Source of the DNA: Croceicoccus pelagius | Lineage (GTDB): Bacteria; Pseudomonadota; Alphaproteobacteria; Sphingomonadales; Sphingomonadaceae | Assembly (NCBI RefSeq): GCF_001661915.1 | Contig: NZ_LYWY01000014.1 | Coordinates: 1-52,274 of the forward strand | Length of the DNA stretch: 52,274 bases | Direction: 5' to 3' | In this document: positions 16,925 through 24,822 of the stretch, in pieces | Numbering within the stretch: position 1 is the first letter of the stretch | Layout of the letters: each line of letters starts with the position of its first letter | Made by a program: the position numbers and the translations under genes | The notes under the pieces: model-generated | The model's input: the letters and a program-made list of their open reading frames with translations, nothing else | The model's database searches: none | Told to the model about the DNA's origin: nothing

Positions 16925-17883
16925 TGGCACAATCGGGCGGTCATGCCGGGCACAGTCACGGCGAAGAAAGCATGAGCGACGGCCGCCTTGTATTGGCCGT
17001 CGCCCTCAACGTCCTGCTGACTGTCGCCCAGATCATCGGGGGGATATTGTCGGGTTCGCTCGCACTGATCGCCGATGCGCTGCACAATTTCAGCGACGCG
17101 GCATCGCTTGGACTGGCTCTGTTTGCGAGGCGGATCGGGCGCCGGCCAGCCGACAAGCTTATGACCTTCGGCTATGCTCGTGCGGAAGTCGTCGCGGCGC
17201 TCATCAATCTGACGACTTTGCTTATCATCGGTTTCTATCTGCTCGTCGAGGCGATCAACCGTTTCGCAGACCCTCAACCCGTTGAGGGGTGGACCGTAAT
17301 CTGGGTCGCCGGGATAGCGCTGGTGATCGACGTGGTTACGGCGGTGATGGTTTACGCCAGCTCGAAGAACTCCCTCAACATGAAAGCCGCCTTTCTGCAC
17401 AATGTGTCCGATGCGCTGGCTTCGGTCGGTGTGATCGTGGCTGGCGTACTCATTCTGCGATACGAACTTTATATTGCCGATCTGATCATCACTGTGGTCA
17501 TTGCTGCCTATGTGATCTGGCAGGGCGTCACTTTGTTGCCTCGCACGGTGCGGCTCTTGATGGGTGCGGTGCCGGGCGAAAGCGAGTTCGATCGCATTGT
17601 GAGCGACCTGCGTGACACAGAAGGCGTGGCCGACGTCCATCACGTCCATGTCTGGAGCATCAGTGAGCATTATCGCGCGCTTGAGGCGCATATCGTTCCT
17701 GCCGAATCTTCGCTGCAGGCTTTCGAGGATGTGAAGGCGCGGGCTCGCGGTATGCTCGAGACGCAGCACGCCATCGCCCATGCAACGTTCGAAGCCTGTC
17801 TCGCTGCGGAGTGTGATCCGGACATGATCCCGGACCATCAGGTCGAGAAGAACCATCACCACGACCATGACCACGACCATTGA
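16924..17883 (+). CDS. CDF-family zinc/cadmium exporter (ZitB/CzcD type)
   Basis: A 319-residue cation diffusion facilitator starting with GTG at 16924, with AAAGGAGG 5-12 bases before it and a 1-base overlap with the previous stop. The His-rich N-terminus (GGHAGHSHGEE) is followed by six helices: helix II IADALHNFSDAASLG with H-x-x-x-D, helix V AAFLHNVSDALASVG with H-x-x-x-D, then the cytoplasmic domain with VADVHHVHVWSIS. The C-terminus is again His-rich (HHHDHDHDH). The H-x-x-x-D pairs are those of Zn(II)/Cd(II) exporters of the ZitB/CzcD type. It completes the czc-type operon and can feed periplasmic substrate to CzcCBA. Confidence 0.88.
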   Translation: MAQSGGHAGHSHGEESMSDGRLVLAVALNVLLTVAQIIGGILSGSLALIADALHNFSDAASLGLALFARRIGRRPADKLMTFGYARAEVVAALINLTTLLIIGFYLLVEAINRFADPQPVEGWTVIWVAGIALVIDVVTAVMVYASSKNSLNMKAAFLHNVSDALASVGVIVAGVLILRYELYIADLIITVVIAAYVIWQGVTLLPRTVRLLMGAVPGESEFDRIVSDLRDTEGVADVHHVHVWSISEHYRALEAHIVPAESSLQAFEDVKARARGMLETQHAIAHATFEACLAAECDPDMIPDHQVEKNHHHDHDHDH

Positions 17884-17975
17884 CAAGCGCGGCGATCGGG
17901 TCGGTCGCTGTGGGCAAGCAGCTTGGCAGCGCACGGCATAAACCGCCCTGCAACTCGTAAAATGAGGACCAACGA

Positions 17976-19616
17976 ATGAAAGCATCCGATCTCATGGTCG
18001 CCGCACTCGAAGCCGAGGGCGTCGAATATGTTTTCGCCGTTCCAGGCGAAGAAAACCTGGATCTTCTGGAATCGCTGCGAACTTCCGCCATCACGCTGGT
18101 TCTGGCCCGTCACGAACAGGGCGCTGGCTTCATGGCGACGACCTATGGCCGCCTGACCGGCAAGGCAGGTGTGTGCCTGGCGACTCTCGGGCCTGGGGCG
18201 ACGAACCTGACCACACCGGCGGCCTATGCCGCGCTCGGGGCCTTTCCGCTTGTCATCATTACCGGACAGAAGCCGATAAAGACATCGAAACAGGCCCAGT
18301 TCCAGATCGTCGATGTCGTTTCCCTGTTCACTCCGCTCTGCAAGGCTTCGACCCAGATTGTGAACGGCAACCGCATCCCCTCTCTCGTTCGCGAAGGTTT
18401 CCGCCTGGCGCAGGAAGAAAGACCCGGAGCCGTCCTCCTGGAACTGCCCGAAGATATCGCTGAAGAGGAAACGATCGAACCGGTCATACCGCCGCATGAC
18501 AGGCGTTATGCGGTCGCCGGAGATGCTGCGCTCGACGAAGCGGCCGAGCGCATCATCGCGGCTGAGCGGCCATTGCTCCTGATCGGTGCCGGAGCGAACC
18601 GCCGCCGCGCTTCGAAAGCGTTGCGCAAATTCGTGTCTGATACCGGCTTTCCCTTCTTCGACACCCAGATGGGCAAGGGCGTGGTCGATGAAGATAGCGA
18701 GCTCTATCTGGGCACCGCGGCGCTATCGTCGGGCGATTATGTTCACTGCGCAATCGAAAAGGCCGATCTGATCGTCAATATCGGTCACGACGTGGTGGAG
18801 AAGCCGCCCTTCTTCATGGAGCCGGGCGGGCAGACCGTCATCCATATCAATTACAAGGCAGCCGAAGTCGATCAGGTCTACTTCCCGCAGCTCGAGGTCA
18901 TCGGCGACATCGCCGGATCGGTCGAGCGGCTGGGAAACCGCCTGGATGGCAAGCTGCAGTGCGACCGCAGCTATTATACCGCCCTGCATCACGAGATTGC
19001 ATCGCACATCTCCGAGACCAGCGACGACGAACGTTTTCCAATGGTCCCCCAGCGCGTGGTTGCCGACGTACGCAGCGTAATGGCGCGCGATGATATCGTT
19101 GCGCTCGACAACGGCATCTACAAGATCTGGTTCGCCAGAAACTACATCGCCCACGAGCCTGGCACCATCCTGCTCGACAATGCATTGGCGACGATGGGTG
19201 CTGGCCTTCCATCCGCCATGATGGCTGCGATGCTGGCGCCGGGGCGCAGAGTGCTCGCGGTATGCGGCGATGGCGGGTTCATGATGAACTCGCAGGAACT
19301 GGAAACGGCCGTCAGGCTTGGACTGAACCTTGTCGTTCTCGTTCTGAATGATGCAGCATACGGGATGATCCGCTGGAAGCAGGACCAGCTTGGCTTTCCG
19401 GACTACGGCCTGACCTTTTCCAATCCCGACTTTGTCACCTACGCACAAAGCTATGGAGCGACCGGCCACCGTGTCGAGCGAAGTGCGGATCTGGTTTCGG
19501 TCCTGAACGCCGCATTCGAGGCTGGCGGCGTGCACCTTGTCGATCTGCCCGTCGACTATTCCGAAAACAAGAAGGTGCTGATTGATGAACTCGGCGCAAA
19601 GGTGTGTGAGCTATGA
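17976..19616 (+). CDS. Acetolactate synthase-like ThDP enzyme
   Basis: A 546-residue thiamine-diphosphate enzyme of the acetolactate synthase large-subunit family, complete over all three domains. E47 (ARHEQGAGFMA) is the glutamate that activates the cofactor, the FAD/nucleotide-like middle domain contains LLLIGAGANRRRA, and the diphosphate-binding motif begins C430-GDGG and ends at N458-D459. Family members condense pyruvate with a second 2-oxo acid or aldehyde. No regulatory small subunit (ilvN) lies nearby, which speaks against branched-chain amino acid synthesis. It overlaps the aldehyde dehydrogenase gene by 4 bases, so the product may be an aldehyde or hydroxyketone handled by that enzyme. 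The true substrate is unknown. Confidence 0.75.
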   Translation: MKASDLMVAALEAEGVEYVFAVPGEENLDLLESLRTSAITLVLARHEQGAGFMATTYGRLTGKAGVCLATLGPGATNLTTPAAYAALGAFPLVIITGQKPIKTSKQAQFQIVDVVSLFTPLCKASTQIVNGNRIPSLVREGFRLAQEERPGAVLLELPEDIAEEETIEPVIPPHDRRYAVAGDAALDEAAERIIAAERPLLLIGAGANRRRASKALRKFVSDTGFPFFDTQMGKGVVDEDSELYLGTAALSSGDYVHCAIEKADLIVNIGHDVVEKPPFFMEPGGQTVIHINYKAAEVDQVYFPQLEVIGDIAGSVERLGNRLDGKLQCDRSYYTALHHEIASHISETSDDERFPMVPQRVVADVRSVMARDDIVALDNGIYKIWFARNYIAHEPGTILLDNALATMGAGLPSAMMAAMLAPGRRVLAVCGDGGFMMNSQELETAVRLGLNLVVLVLNDAAYGMIRWKQDQLGFPDYGLTFSNPDFVTYAQSYGATGHRVERSADLVSVLNAAFEAGGVHLVDLPVDYSENKKVLIDELGAKVCEL

Positions 19617-21007
19617 AAACGATCGTTCACAATCCTTTCGACCGCTCGCCGATTGCAGAAGTACCGCTTGTTGGCTGGGCTCAAATCGATGAATGGCTGA
19701 ATGAAGCGCAGTTGCTCCACCGCGACCGCCATGGCTGGCTTGCCGTGCACGAGCGTGTCGCCATCCTCCGGCGGGCTGCGGATATCATGCGCGAACGAGC
19801 CGAGGATCTGGCTCTCCAGATCGTCAGGGAGGGCGGCAAACCCCTGGTCGATGCGCGCGTGGAAGCCGGTCGCGCGATCAACAGCGTCGACTTGTGCGTT
19901 CAGGCGCTCAGCGATGGCGGCGGTCACGAGATCCCCATGGACCTGACAGAAGCGGGTGCGGGAAGGACGGCATATACCTTCCGCGAGCCGATCGGTCCTG
20001 TCGTGGCGATCTCGGCATTCAATCACCCGCTCAACCTAATCGTCCATCAGGTTGGACCGGCGGTAGCAGCCGGGTGCCCCGTTCTCATCAAGCCTGCGCT
20101 GGAAACGCCTCTTTCATGCCAGAGCTTCGTGGGCATTCTCCATGAAGCCGGCCTGCCCGGGGCCTGGTGCCGGTTCGCTCCGTGCAGCAACAATGTCGCC
20201 GAAAGAATGGTAACCGATCCGCGCACGGCGTTCTTCTCATTCATCGGTTCTGCGAAAATCGGCTGGATGCTTCGCTCGAAGCTGGCGCCGGGAACCCGCA
20301 TTGCTCTCGAGCACGGCGGTGCGGCGCCGGTAATCGTGGACAGCGGCGTGGAGCGCGCAGCAGTGATCGCCTCGTTGCTAAAAGGCGGGTTCTATCATTC
20401 GGGTCAGGTCTGCGTTTCCGTGCAGCGCGTATTCGTCCCTGCTGCAGAATTGAAAGACTTCGCCAATGACCTAGGGCGAGCTGCCGAAAAGCTGGTCGTG
20501 GGCGATCCCGCCGATGCTGAGACCCAATGCGGACCCCTGATCCGAACGGAGGAAGTTGACCGCGTCGAACGCTGGGTCGATGAAGCCATCGCAGCAGGAG
20601 GCACCCTGGTGTGCGGGGGAAGCCGTCTGAGTGACACTCTTTTCTCCCCGACCGTCATTGTTGATCCTCCGGAAAGCGCCAAGGTATCCCAGGAAGAAAT
20701 CTTCGGCCCCGTGATCTGCGTGTATGGCTATGACGATATCGACCTGGCTATCGAGCAGGCCAATGCCCTGCCTTACGCCTTTCAGGCCGCTGTATTCAGC
20801 GATCGGCTGTCAATCGCCAATCATTGCATCAGGTCTCTGACGGGATCGGCGGTGATGGTGAACGACCATACGGCATTCCGCGTCGACTGGATGCCTTTTG
20901 CAGGGCTGCGCCGCTCCGGGCTTGGCGTCGGCGGGATCGCCTACACGATGGAGGATATGAGCATTGAAAAAATGGCCGTCTGGAACTGGCCGACAGCAGC
21001 ATCATAA
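19613..21007 (+). CDS. Aldehyde dehydrogenase family protein
   Basis: A 464-residue NAD(P)-dependent aldehyde dehydrogenase. The catalytic cysteine is C267 (FYHSGQVCVSVQR) and the general-base glutamate E233 (ALEHGGAAP); the usual ELGG is EHGG here. Family landmarks FNHPLNLIVHQVGPA, GCPVLIKPA, FSFIGSAKIG and QEEIFGPVICVYGYDD are all present, as is the C-terminal FAGLRRSGLGVGG. It resembles the glyceraldehyde-3-phosphate/lactaldehyde/succinate-semialdehyde part of the superfamily, but the substrate cannot be told. ATG at 19613 overlaps the synthase stop (ATGA), so the two proteins are made together and probably act in one pathway. Confidence 0.85.
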   Translation: MKTIVHNPFDRSPIAEVPLVGWAQIDEWLNEAQLLHRDRHGWLAVHERVAILRRAADIMRERAEDLALQIVREGGKPLVDARVEAGRAINSVDLCVQALSDGGGHEIPMDLTEAGAGRTAYTFREPIGPVVAISAFNHPLNLIVHQVGPAVAAGCPVLIKPALETPLSCQSFVGILHEAGLPGAWCRFAPCSNNVAERMVTDPRTAFFSFIGSAKIGWMLRSKLAPGTRIALEHGGAAPVIVDSGVERAAVIASLLKGGFYHSGQVCVSVQRVFVPAAELKDFANDLGRAAEKLVVGDPADAETQCGPLIRTEEVDRVERWVDEAIAAGGTLVCGGSRLSDTLFSPTVIVDPPESAKVSQEEIFGPVICVYGYDDIDLAIEQANALPYAFQAAVFSDRLSIANHCIRSLTGSAVMVNDHTAFRVDWMPFAGLRRSGLGVGGIAYTMEDMSIEKMAVWNWPTAAS

Positions 21008-21143
21008 CCCGTTCGACAGACCCGGGATGGCGACACGGGCAGCTTCGCACTCGTCGGCCTTCCCGAAGTTAAGTCTCTTAGGGGCGGCGGACAAAAGCCG
21101 TGCATCGGCGAGCCTGACCGAACTGGCGCACGAGGCGCGGGCA

Positions 21144-21542
21144 TCAAGGCTCGGTGGTACCGGCAAGTGCATCGATGATGCGACAATCGCCTACCGTGTC
21201 TTGCTCGCAGGCAGCGATCATGCGCCCAAGCTCCGTCCGCAACGCCTCCAGGCTGGCGATCTTGCGCTCGACTTCGCCGAGATGGCTTCTGGCCAGAGCG
21301 TCAATGCCCGCGCAGGACCGGTCGGCATCATCGGAGAGATCGAGCAATTCCCTGATGCGTGCCATCGAGAAGCCGAGATCACGCGCGCGCCGTATGAAGT
21401 TAAGGCGCGCTTCCTCTGCAGGTCCATAGTCGCGATAATTGGCCTTCGTGCGCGGAGGGGCAGCGAGGATACCTTCGCGCTCGTAGAAGCGGATTGTTTC
21501 GGATTTGACGCCGGTTATCCGGGCAAGTTGACCAATTCTCAT
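21144..21542 (-). CDS. MerR-family metal-responsive regulator
   Basis: A 132-residue MerR-family regulator with ATG at 21542. The DNA-binding part (MRIGQLARITGVKSETIRFYE, NYRDYGPAEEARLNFIRRA) is followed by the dimer helix and cysteines C77, C112 and C120, the last two spaced C-x7-C. The pattern is shared with the CadR/PbrR/ZntR group, sensing Cd(II), Pb(II) or Zn(II). It is divergent from the short CDF gene at 21618 and faces an operator almost identical in architecture to that of the mer-like operon, so it probably activates that gene. It is about half identical by eye to the regulator at 2840-3229. Confidence 0.85.
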   Translation of the reverse strand: MRIGQLARITGVKSETIRFYEREGILAAPPRTKANYRDYGPAEEARLNFIRRARDLGFSMARIRELLDLSDDADRSCAGIDALARSHLGEVERKIASLEALRTELGRMIAACEQDTVGDCRIIDALAGTTEP

Positions 21543-21560
21543 GACAAAGGCTCCTGCGGC

Positions 21561-21591
21561 TTGACCTTGTAGTTACTACAAGGTGCATAGG
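21561..21591 (+). promoter_or_regulatory. MerR-type promoter and operator of the short CDF gene
   Basis: A -35 element TTGACC (21561-21566) is followed by a perfect dyad, ACCTTGTAG, three bases, CTACAAGGT (21564-21584). With a 19-bp spacer the -10 would be CATAGG (21586-21591), a poor hexamer, as expected for a promoter that needs DNA distortion by a MerR protein. The core TGTAG-N3-CTACA is the same as in the operator at 3243-3263, while the outer bases differ (ACCT versus AGTC), which could separate the two regulators or allow cross-talk. Confidence 0.75.
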
Positions 21592-21617
21592 GCGGATCGA
21601 CGCAAGGAGTCGAGTAA

Positions 21618-22235
21618 ATGGGAAAGACCTGCTGCGGTCCCGATGAGGGCGGTGCAAACAACAACGATCCGACATGGCGGCGCATTCTGTGGATCGCGCT
21701 GGGCCTTAATGCAATCATGTTCGGTGTGGAGATCGTGGCAGGCATTGCTGCGGATTCGCGCGCCTTGCAGGCCGACGCGCTCGACTTTCTCGGTGATGCG
21801 GCAAACTATGCTATCAGTCTCGGCGTAGCGGGCATGGCGCTCGTCTGGCGCGCGCGTGCGGCTCTCGTAAAGGCGGCGACCATGCTGGCTTTCGGCCTGT
21901 GGGTGCTCGGCTCGGCCATCTGGGGTTTTTTTGTCGGGGCGTCGCCCGACCCGGGAACGATGGGCGCCATCGGTTCTCTTGCTTTGGCGGTAAATCTCGC
22001 CGTCGCCGCGATGCTGTTCCGGTATCGCTCGGGCGATGCGAACATGCGCTCGGTGTGGATCTGTTCGCGCAACGACGCGATCGGTAATATCGCCGTGCTG
22101 GCGGCAGCGATTGGCGTTTTCGGCACCGGCCGTGCGTGGCCCGATCTGGTTGTGGCGAGCATCATGGCAGGACTGGCGGTGTGGGGAAGTGCCGAAGTCT
22201 TCAAACAGGCACGTGGCGAACTGCGCTCTACCTAA
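21618..22235 (+). CDS. Short CDF-like cation transporter lacking the C-terminal domain
   Basis: A 205-residue membrane protein with about six helices related to cation diffusion facilitators but without the cytoplasmic C-terminal domain. The N-terminus MGKTCCGPDEGG carries a vicinal cysteine pair suited to thiophilic metals. Helix II has D-x-x-x-D (ALDFLGDAAN, D56 and D60), and helix V has C-S-R-N-D, so the usual first His of H-x-x-x-D is Cys. AAGGAG precedes the ATG by 8 bases. A MerR-type promoter lies directly upstream, making it a metal-induced gene, likely for Cd, Pb, Zn or Hg. It is a relative of the protein at 15429-16058. Confidence 0.75.
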   Translation: MGKTCCGPDEGGANNNDPTWRRILWIALGLNAIMFGVEIVAGIAADSRALQADALDFLGDAANYAISLGVAGMALVWRARAALVKAATMLAFGLWVLGSAIWGFFVGASPDPGTMGAIGSLALAVNLAVAAMLFRYRSGDANMRSVWICSRNDAIGNIAVLAAAIGVFGTGRAWPDLVVASIMAGLAVWGSAEVFKQARGELRST

Positions 22236-22296
22236 ACTCCAGAATATGCCCGCGATTGCGGATTGAGGGAAATACGTTTCCGTCTAGACTCTGCTA

Positions 22297-22313
22297 TTGC
22301 GAATTAATTGCAA
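22297..22313. promoter_or_regulatory. Possible iron-responsive operator before the FTR1 gene
   Basis: TTGCGA, five A/T bases, TTGCAA forms an imperfect dyad 19 bp before the start of the cytochrome c-FTR1 gene. TGCAA-type half-sites are seen in Fur/Mur-related operators of alphaproteobacteria. The match is short and could be chance, so this is only a suggestion based on position and symmetry. Confidence 0.25.
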
Positions 22314-22331
22314 CAGATATAGAGACCCCTC

Positions 22332-24284
22332 ATGCATCGCATCGTCTCCGCCACCGTCCATCCGGCACTGCGGCTCATTCTGCTGGCGCTTGCGCTGTGT
22401 CTGTCCGTCACCGCGAACGCGGAAGAACCCGATGTGCGAACCACCTGGCGTCTGCTCGATTATATCGCGGTCGACTACGCCTCCGCGGTTTCCGAGGGAC
22501 GTGTTGCCGACGAATTCGAATATCGCGAAATGGTGGAGTTTTCCGATGTCGTGGCGCGGCAGGTCGCTGCATTTCCGGACACTAAAGACAATCAAGCACT
22601 CATCCGCCGATCGGACCAGCTGCGAGCTCTGATCGCCAACAAGGAACCTGCCGAGCAAGTTGGGCGCTTCGCGCGCGCGCTGGCAGCCTCGTTGCTGACA
22701 GCCTACCCGGTTCCGCTCGCCCCTTCGCAGGCGCCCGACCTTGTCCGCGCCCGCACTCTCTTCGCGCAGAACTGCGCCTCGTGTCACGGCGCCGCCGGAA
22801 GTGCGCCACCGGCCGCAATGCAGGCGCTCGATCCCCCGCCGATAGACTTTACCGATATCGACCGGGCACGGCAGCGCAGTGCGTTCGGGCTTTACCAGGT
22901 CATCACGCAGGGGCTTGAAGGAACGTCCATGGCCAGCTTCGCATCGCTGTCCGACGAGGATCGCTGGGCGCTTGCATTCTATGCCGGCAGCATTGCTTTT
23001 GAAGATGTGGCCAAAGGCGAGCGTATCTGGCGGGAAGATGATGGCATACGCCAGCTTGTCCCCGATCTCGAGACGCTCGCCGCGCTCACACCGGAAAGTC
23101 TGGCCGAGGAGATCGGAGAGGACCGTGCGCTCGCCGTCATGGCCTATCTTCGCGCCAATCCCAATGCGGTGGGACAGGCAAATGACACAGGTTCGCTCGC
23201 TTTCGTTCGCGATACGCTCGATCGCAGCCTGTCAGCCTATCGGGCTGGCGACCGTGAAGAAGCGCGGCAGCTTGCCCTTTCTGCCTATCTCGACGGGTTC
23301 GAACCCCTGGAGGCCCTCCTTGCAACGCGCGATGGCGGTTTGATGCGCGAGGTAGAACAGGCGCTCGGGCAATTTCGGGCCGGAATAGAGTCCGGTGCGG
23401 ATCCATCCGAACTACAGCAACTAAGGGCTCGCATCGATAGTCTGCTGGCCAGAGCCGAGGGAGCGTTGGCTCCTGAGGCGGCCAGCGAAATCTCGACCTT
23501 TCTCGGGGCGTTCACCATCCTGCTGCGCGAGGGGATCGAAGCACTTCTGGTTGTGATCGCCATGATCGCCTTTGTGAAAAAGTCGCAGCGCTCCGAGGTA
23601 TTGCCCTATATCCATGGTGGCTGGATCGCTGCTCTTTTCGCAGGTGTCGCCACCTGGGTCGTAGCAACCTACTTCGTAAGCATCAGCGGGGCGAGCCGCG
23701 AGATGACCGAAGGGATCGGCGCGCTGCTTGCGGCTGTCATTCTCGTATCGGTCGGGATCTGGATGCACGGCAAATCCCAGGCCGAGGAGTGGCGGCGCTA
23801 TATCCAGGAAAAAATGGGCAAGGCGCTTTCGCGCGGATCGGCATGGTTTCTCTTCGGGCTCGCCTTTGTCGTGGTCTACCGCGAAGCTTTCGAGACTATC
23901 CTGTTCTACGCTGCCCTGTGGAACCCGCAGAGCAGCGGCATCATACTGTTAGGTGCCTTGTCGGCAGTAGCGCTGCTGGCGCTCATTGCTTGGGCCATGC
24001 TGCGCTACAGCCGCAAACTGCCGATCACCCAGTTCTTCCGCTACAGTGCTATCCTGATTGCGATCCTTGCGGTCATTCTCGCGGGCAAGGGCGTGGGCGC
24101 TTTCCAGGAGGCCGGAGTTCTTTCCGCCACTTTCATCGCCGGCTTGCCGCGCCTCGCCGAACTCGGCTTCTTCCCGACGGTCGAGACGATCGGCGCGCAA
24201 TTGCTCACGCTGCTGGCCCTGATTGCCGGATTTCGGGTAAGTCGATCACCATCGGGACCGCAGCCGGCAGCTGTCGAGGGATAG
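22332..24284 (+). CDS. Cytochrome c-FTR1 iron permease fusion
   Basis: A 650-residue protein. A signal peptide (residues 1-30, ending TANAEE) leads into a periplasmic part with one c-type heme site, C148-A-S-C151-H, and a following long helical region. From about residue 390 come seven transmembrane helices of the FTR1/OFeT iron permease family, with the iron-binding motifs R399-E-G-I-E403 and R517-E-A-F-E521. FTR1 permeases import Fe(III) coupled to oxidation of Fe(II); the heme domain could carry the electrons in place of a separate oxidase. The fused cytochrome-FTR1 form is known in proteobacteria. It is monocistronic and lies between the CDF gene and the convergent copper block. Confidence 0.85.
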   Translation: MHRIVSATVHPALRLILLALALCLSVTANAEEPDVRTTWRLLDYIAVDYASAVSEGRVADEFEYREMVEFSDVVARQVAAFPDTKDNQALIRRSDQLRALIANKEPAEQVGRFARALAASLLTAYPVPLAPSQAPDLVRARTLFAQNCASCHGAAGSAPPAAMQALDPPPIDFTDIDRARQRSAFGLYQVITQGLEGTSMASFASLSDEDRWALAFYAGSIAFEDVAKGERIWREDDGIRQLVPDLETLAALTPESLAEEIGEDRALAVMAYLRANPNAVGQANDTGSLAFVRDTLDRSLSAYRAGDREEARQLALSAYLDGFEPLEALLATRDGGLMREVEQALGQFRAGIESGADPSELQQLRARIDSLLARAEGALAPEAASEISTFLGAFTILLREGIEALLVVIAMIAFVKKSQRSEVLPYIHGGWIAALFAGVATWVVATYFVSISGASREMTEGIGALLAAVILVSVGIWMHGKSQAEEWRRYIQEKMGKALSRGSAWFLFGLAFVVVYREAFETILFYAALWNPQSSGIILLGALSAVALLALIAWAMLRYSRKLPITQFFRYSAILIAILAVILAGKGVGAFQEAGVLSATFIAGLPRLAELGFFPTVETIGAQLLTLLALIAGFRVSRSPSGPQPAAVEG

Positions 24285-24301
24285 GAGATCCCGGTTTGCG
24301 A

Positions 24302-24778
24302 TCAGCGGGGTCCGGTGCCGAGACGGCGCGCGAGCCACAAGGTGGCGGTGGGAACCGCGACCCACATCACGATCGGTACCAGGCCGATTTTGGTCCCGGG
24401 CACAAGCGGCATGATTGCACTATAGGACCACCCCCAGTCGGCACCGACAGCCAGCACTTCGACCATGGCAGTAATGGCCAGGCCGATTCCCAGGAACACG
24501 ACCAAACGCGAGATCGGCCAGTCTACGAGCCACGGCGTTTTACCACTGCCGACAGAGGCGCCGAGATAAGCGGCCACCATGATCCCGGCATCGCCGAACG
24601 AGGCCAGGCCGCAGCGACGTGCTGCCTCGGCAGGCGACAGATCTCCCGACTGGTAGAAAGGAAGCTGAAGCATCTCCCAGGCGAATGCGATAAGAATTCC
24701 GAATATCGCGATCCAGAGCGCTGGATGAGCACCGCGCCATTCGCGCGATTTCTCAGAGATTTGGTTTTGATCCTGCAT
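24302..24778 (-). CDS. Small four-helix membrane protein after the copper ATPase
   Basis: A 158-residue protein with about four transmembrane helices and a polar cytoplasmic N-terminus. Readable features are FAWEMLQLPFY in the first helix, a Cys and Asp in RCGLASFGDAG, and a short charged C-terminus (ARRLGTGPR). I do not recognise a functional family, though the FAWEMLQ pattern looks conserved-protein-like. It is the last gene of the minus-strand copper block, 44 bp after the P-type ATPase stop, and runs convergent to the FTR1 gene with 17 bp between them. A part in copper handling is only suggested by position. Confidence 0.55.
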   Translation of the reverse strand: MQDQNQISEKSREWRGAHPALWIAIFGILIAFAWEMLQLPFYQSGDLSPAEAARRCGLASFGDAGIMVAAYLGASVGSGKTPWLVDWPISRLVVFLGIGLAITAMVEVLAVGADWGWSYSAIMPLVPGTKIGLVPIVMWVAVPTATLWLARRLGTGPR

Positions 24779-24822
24779 CGTCTAATCCGTCACTCTTGCC
24801 ATCTCCCTCCCGTGCCCATCGC

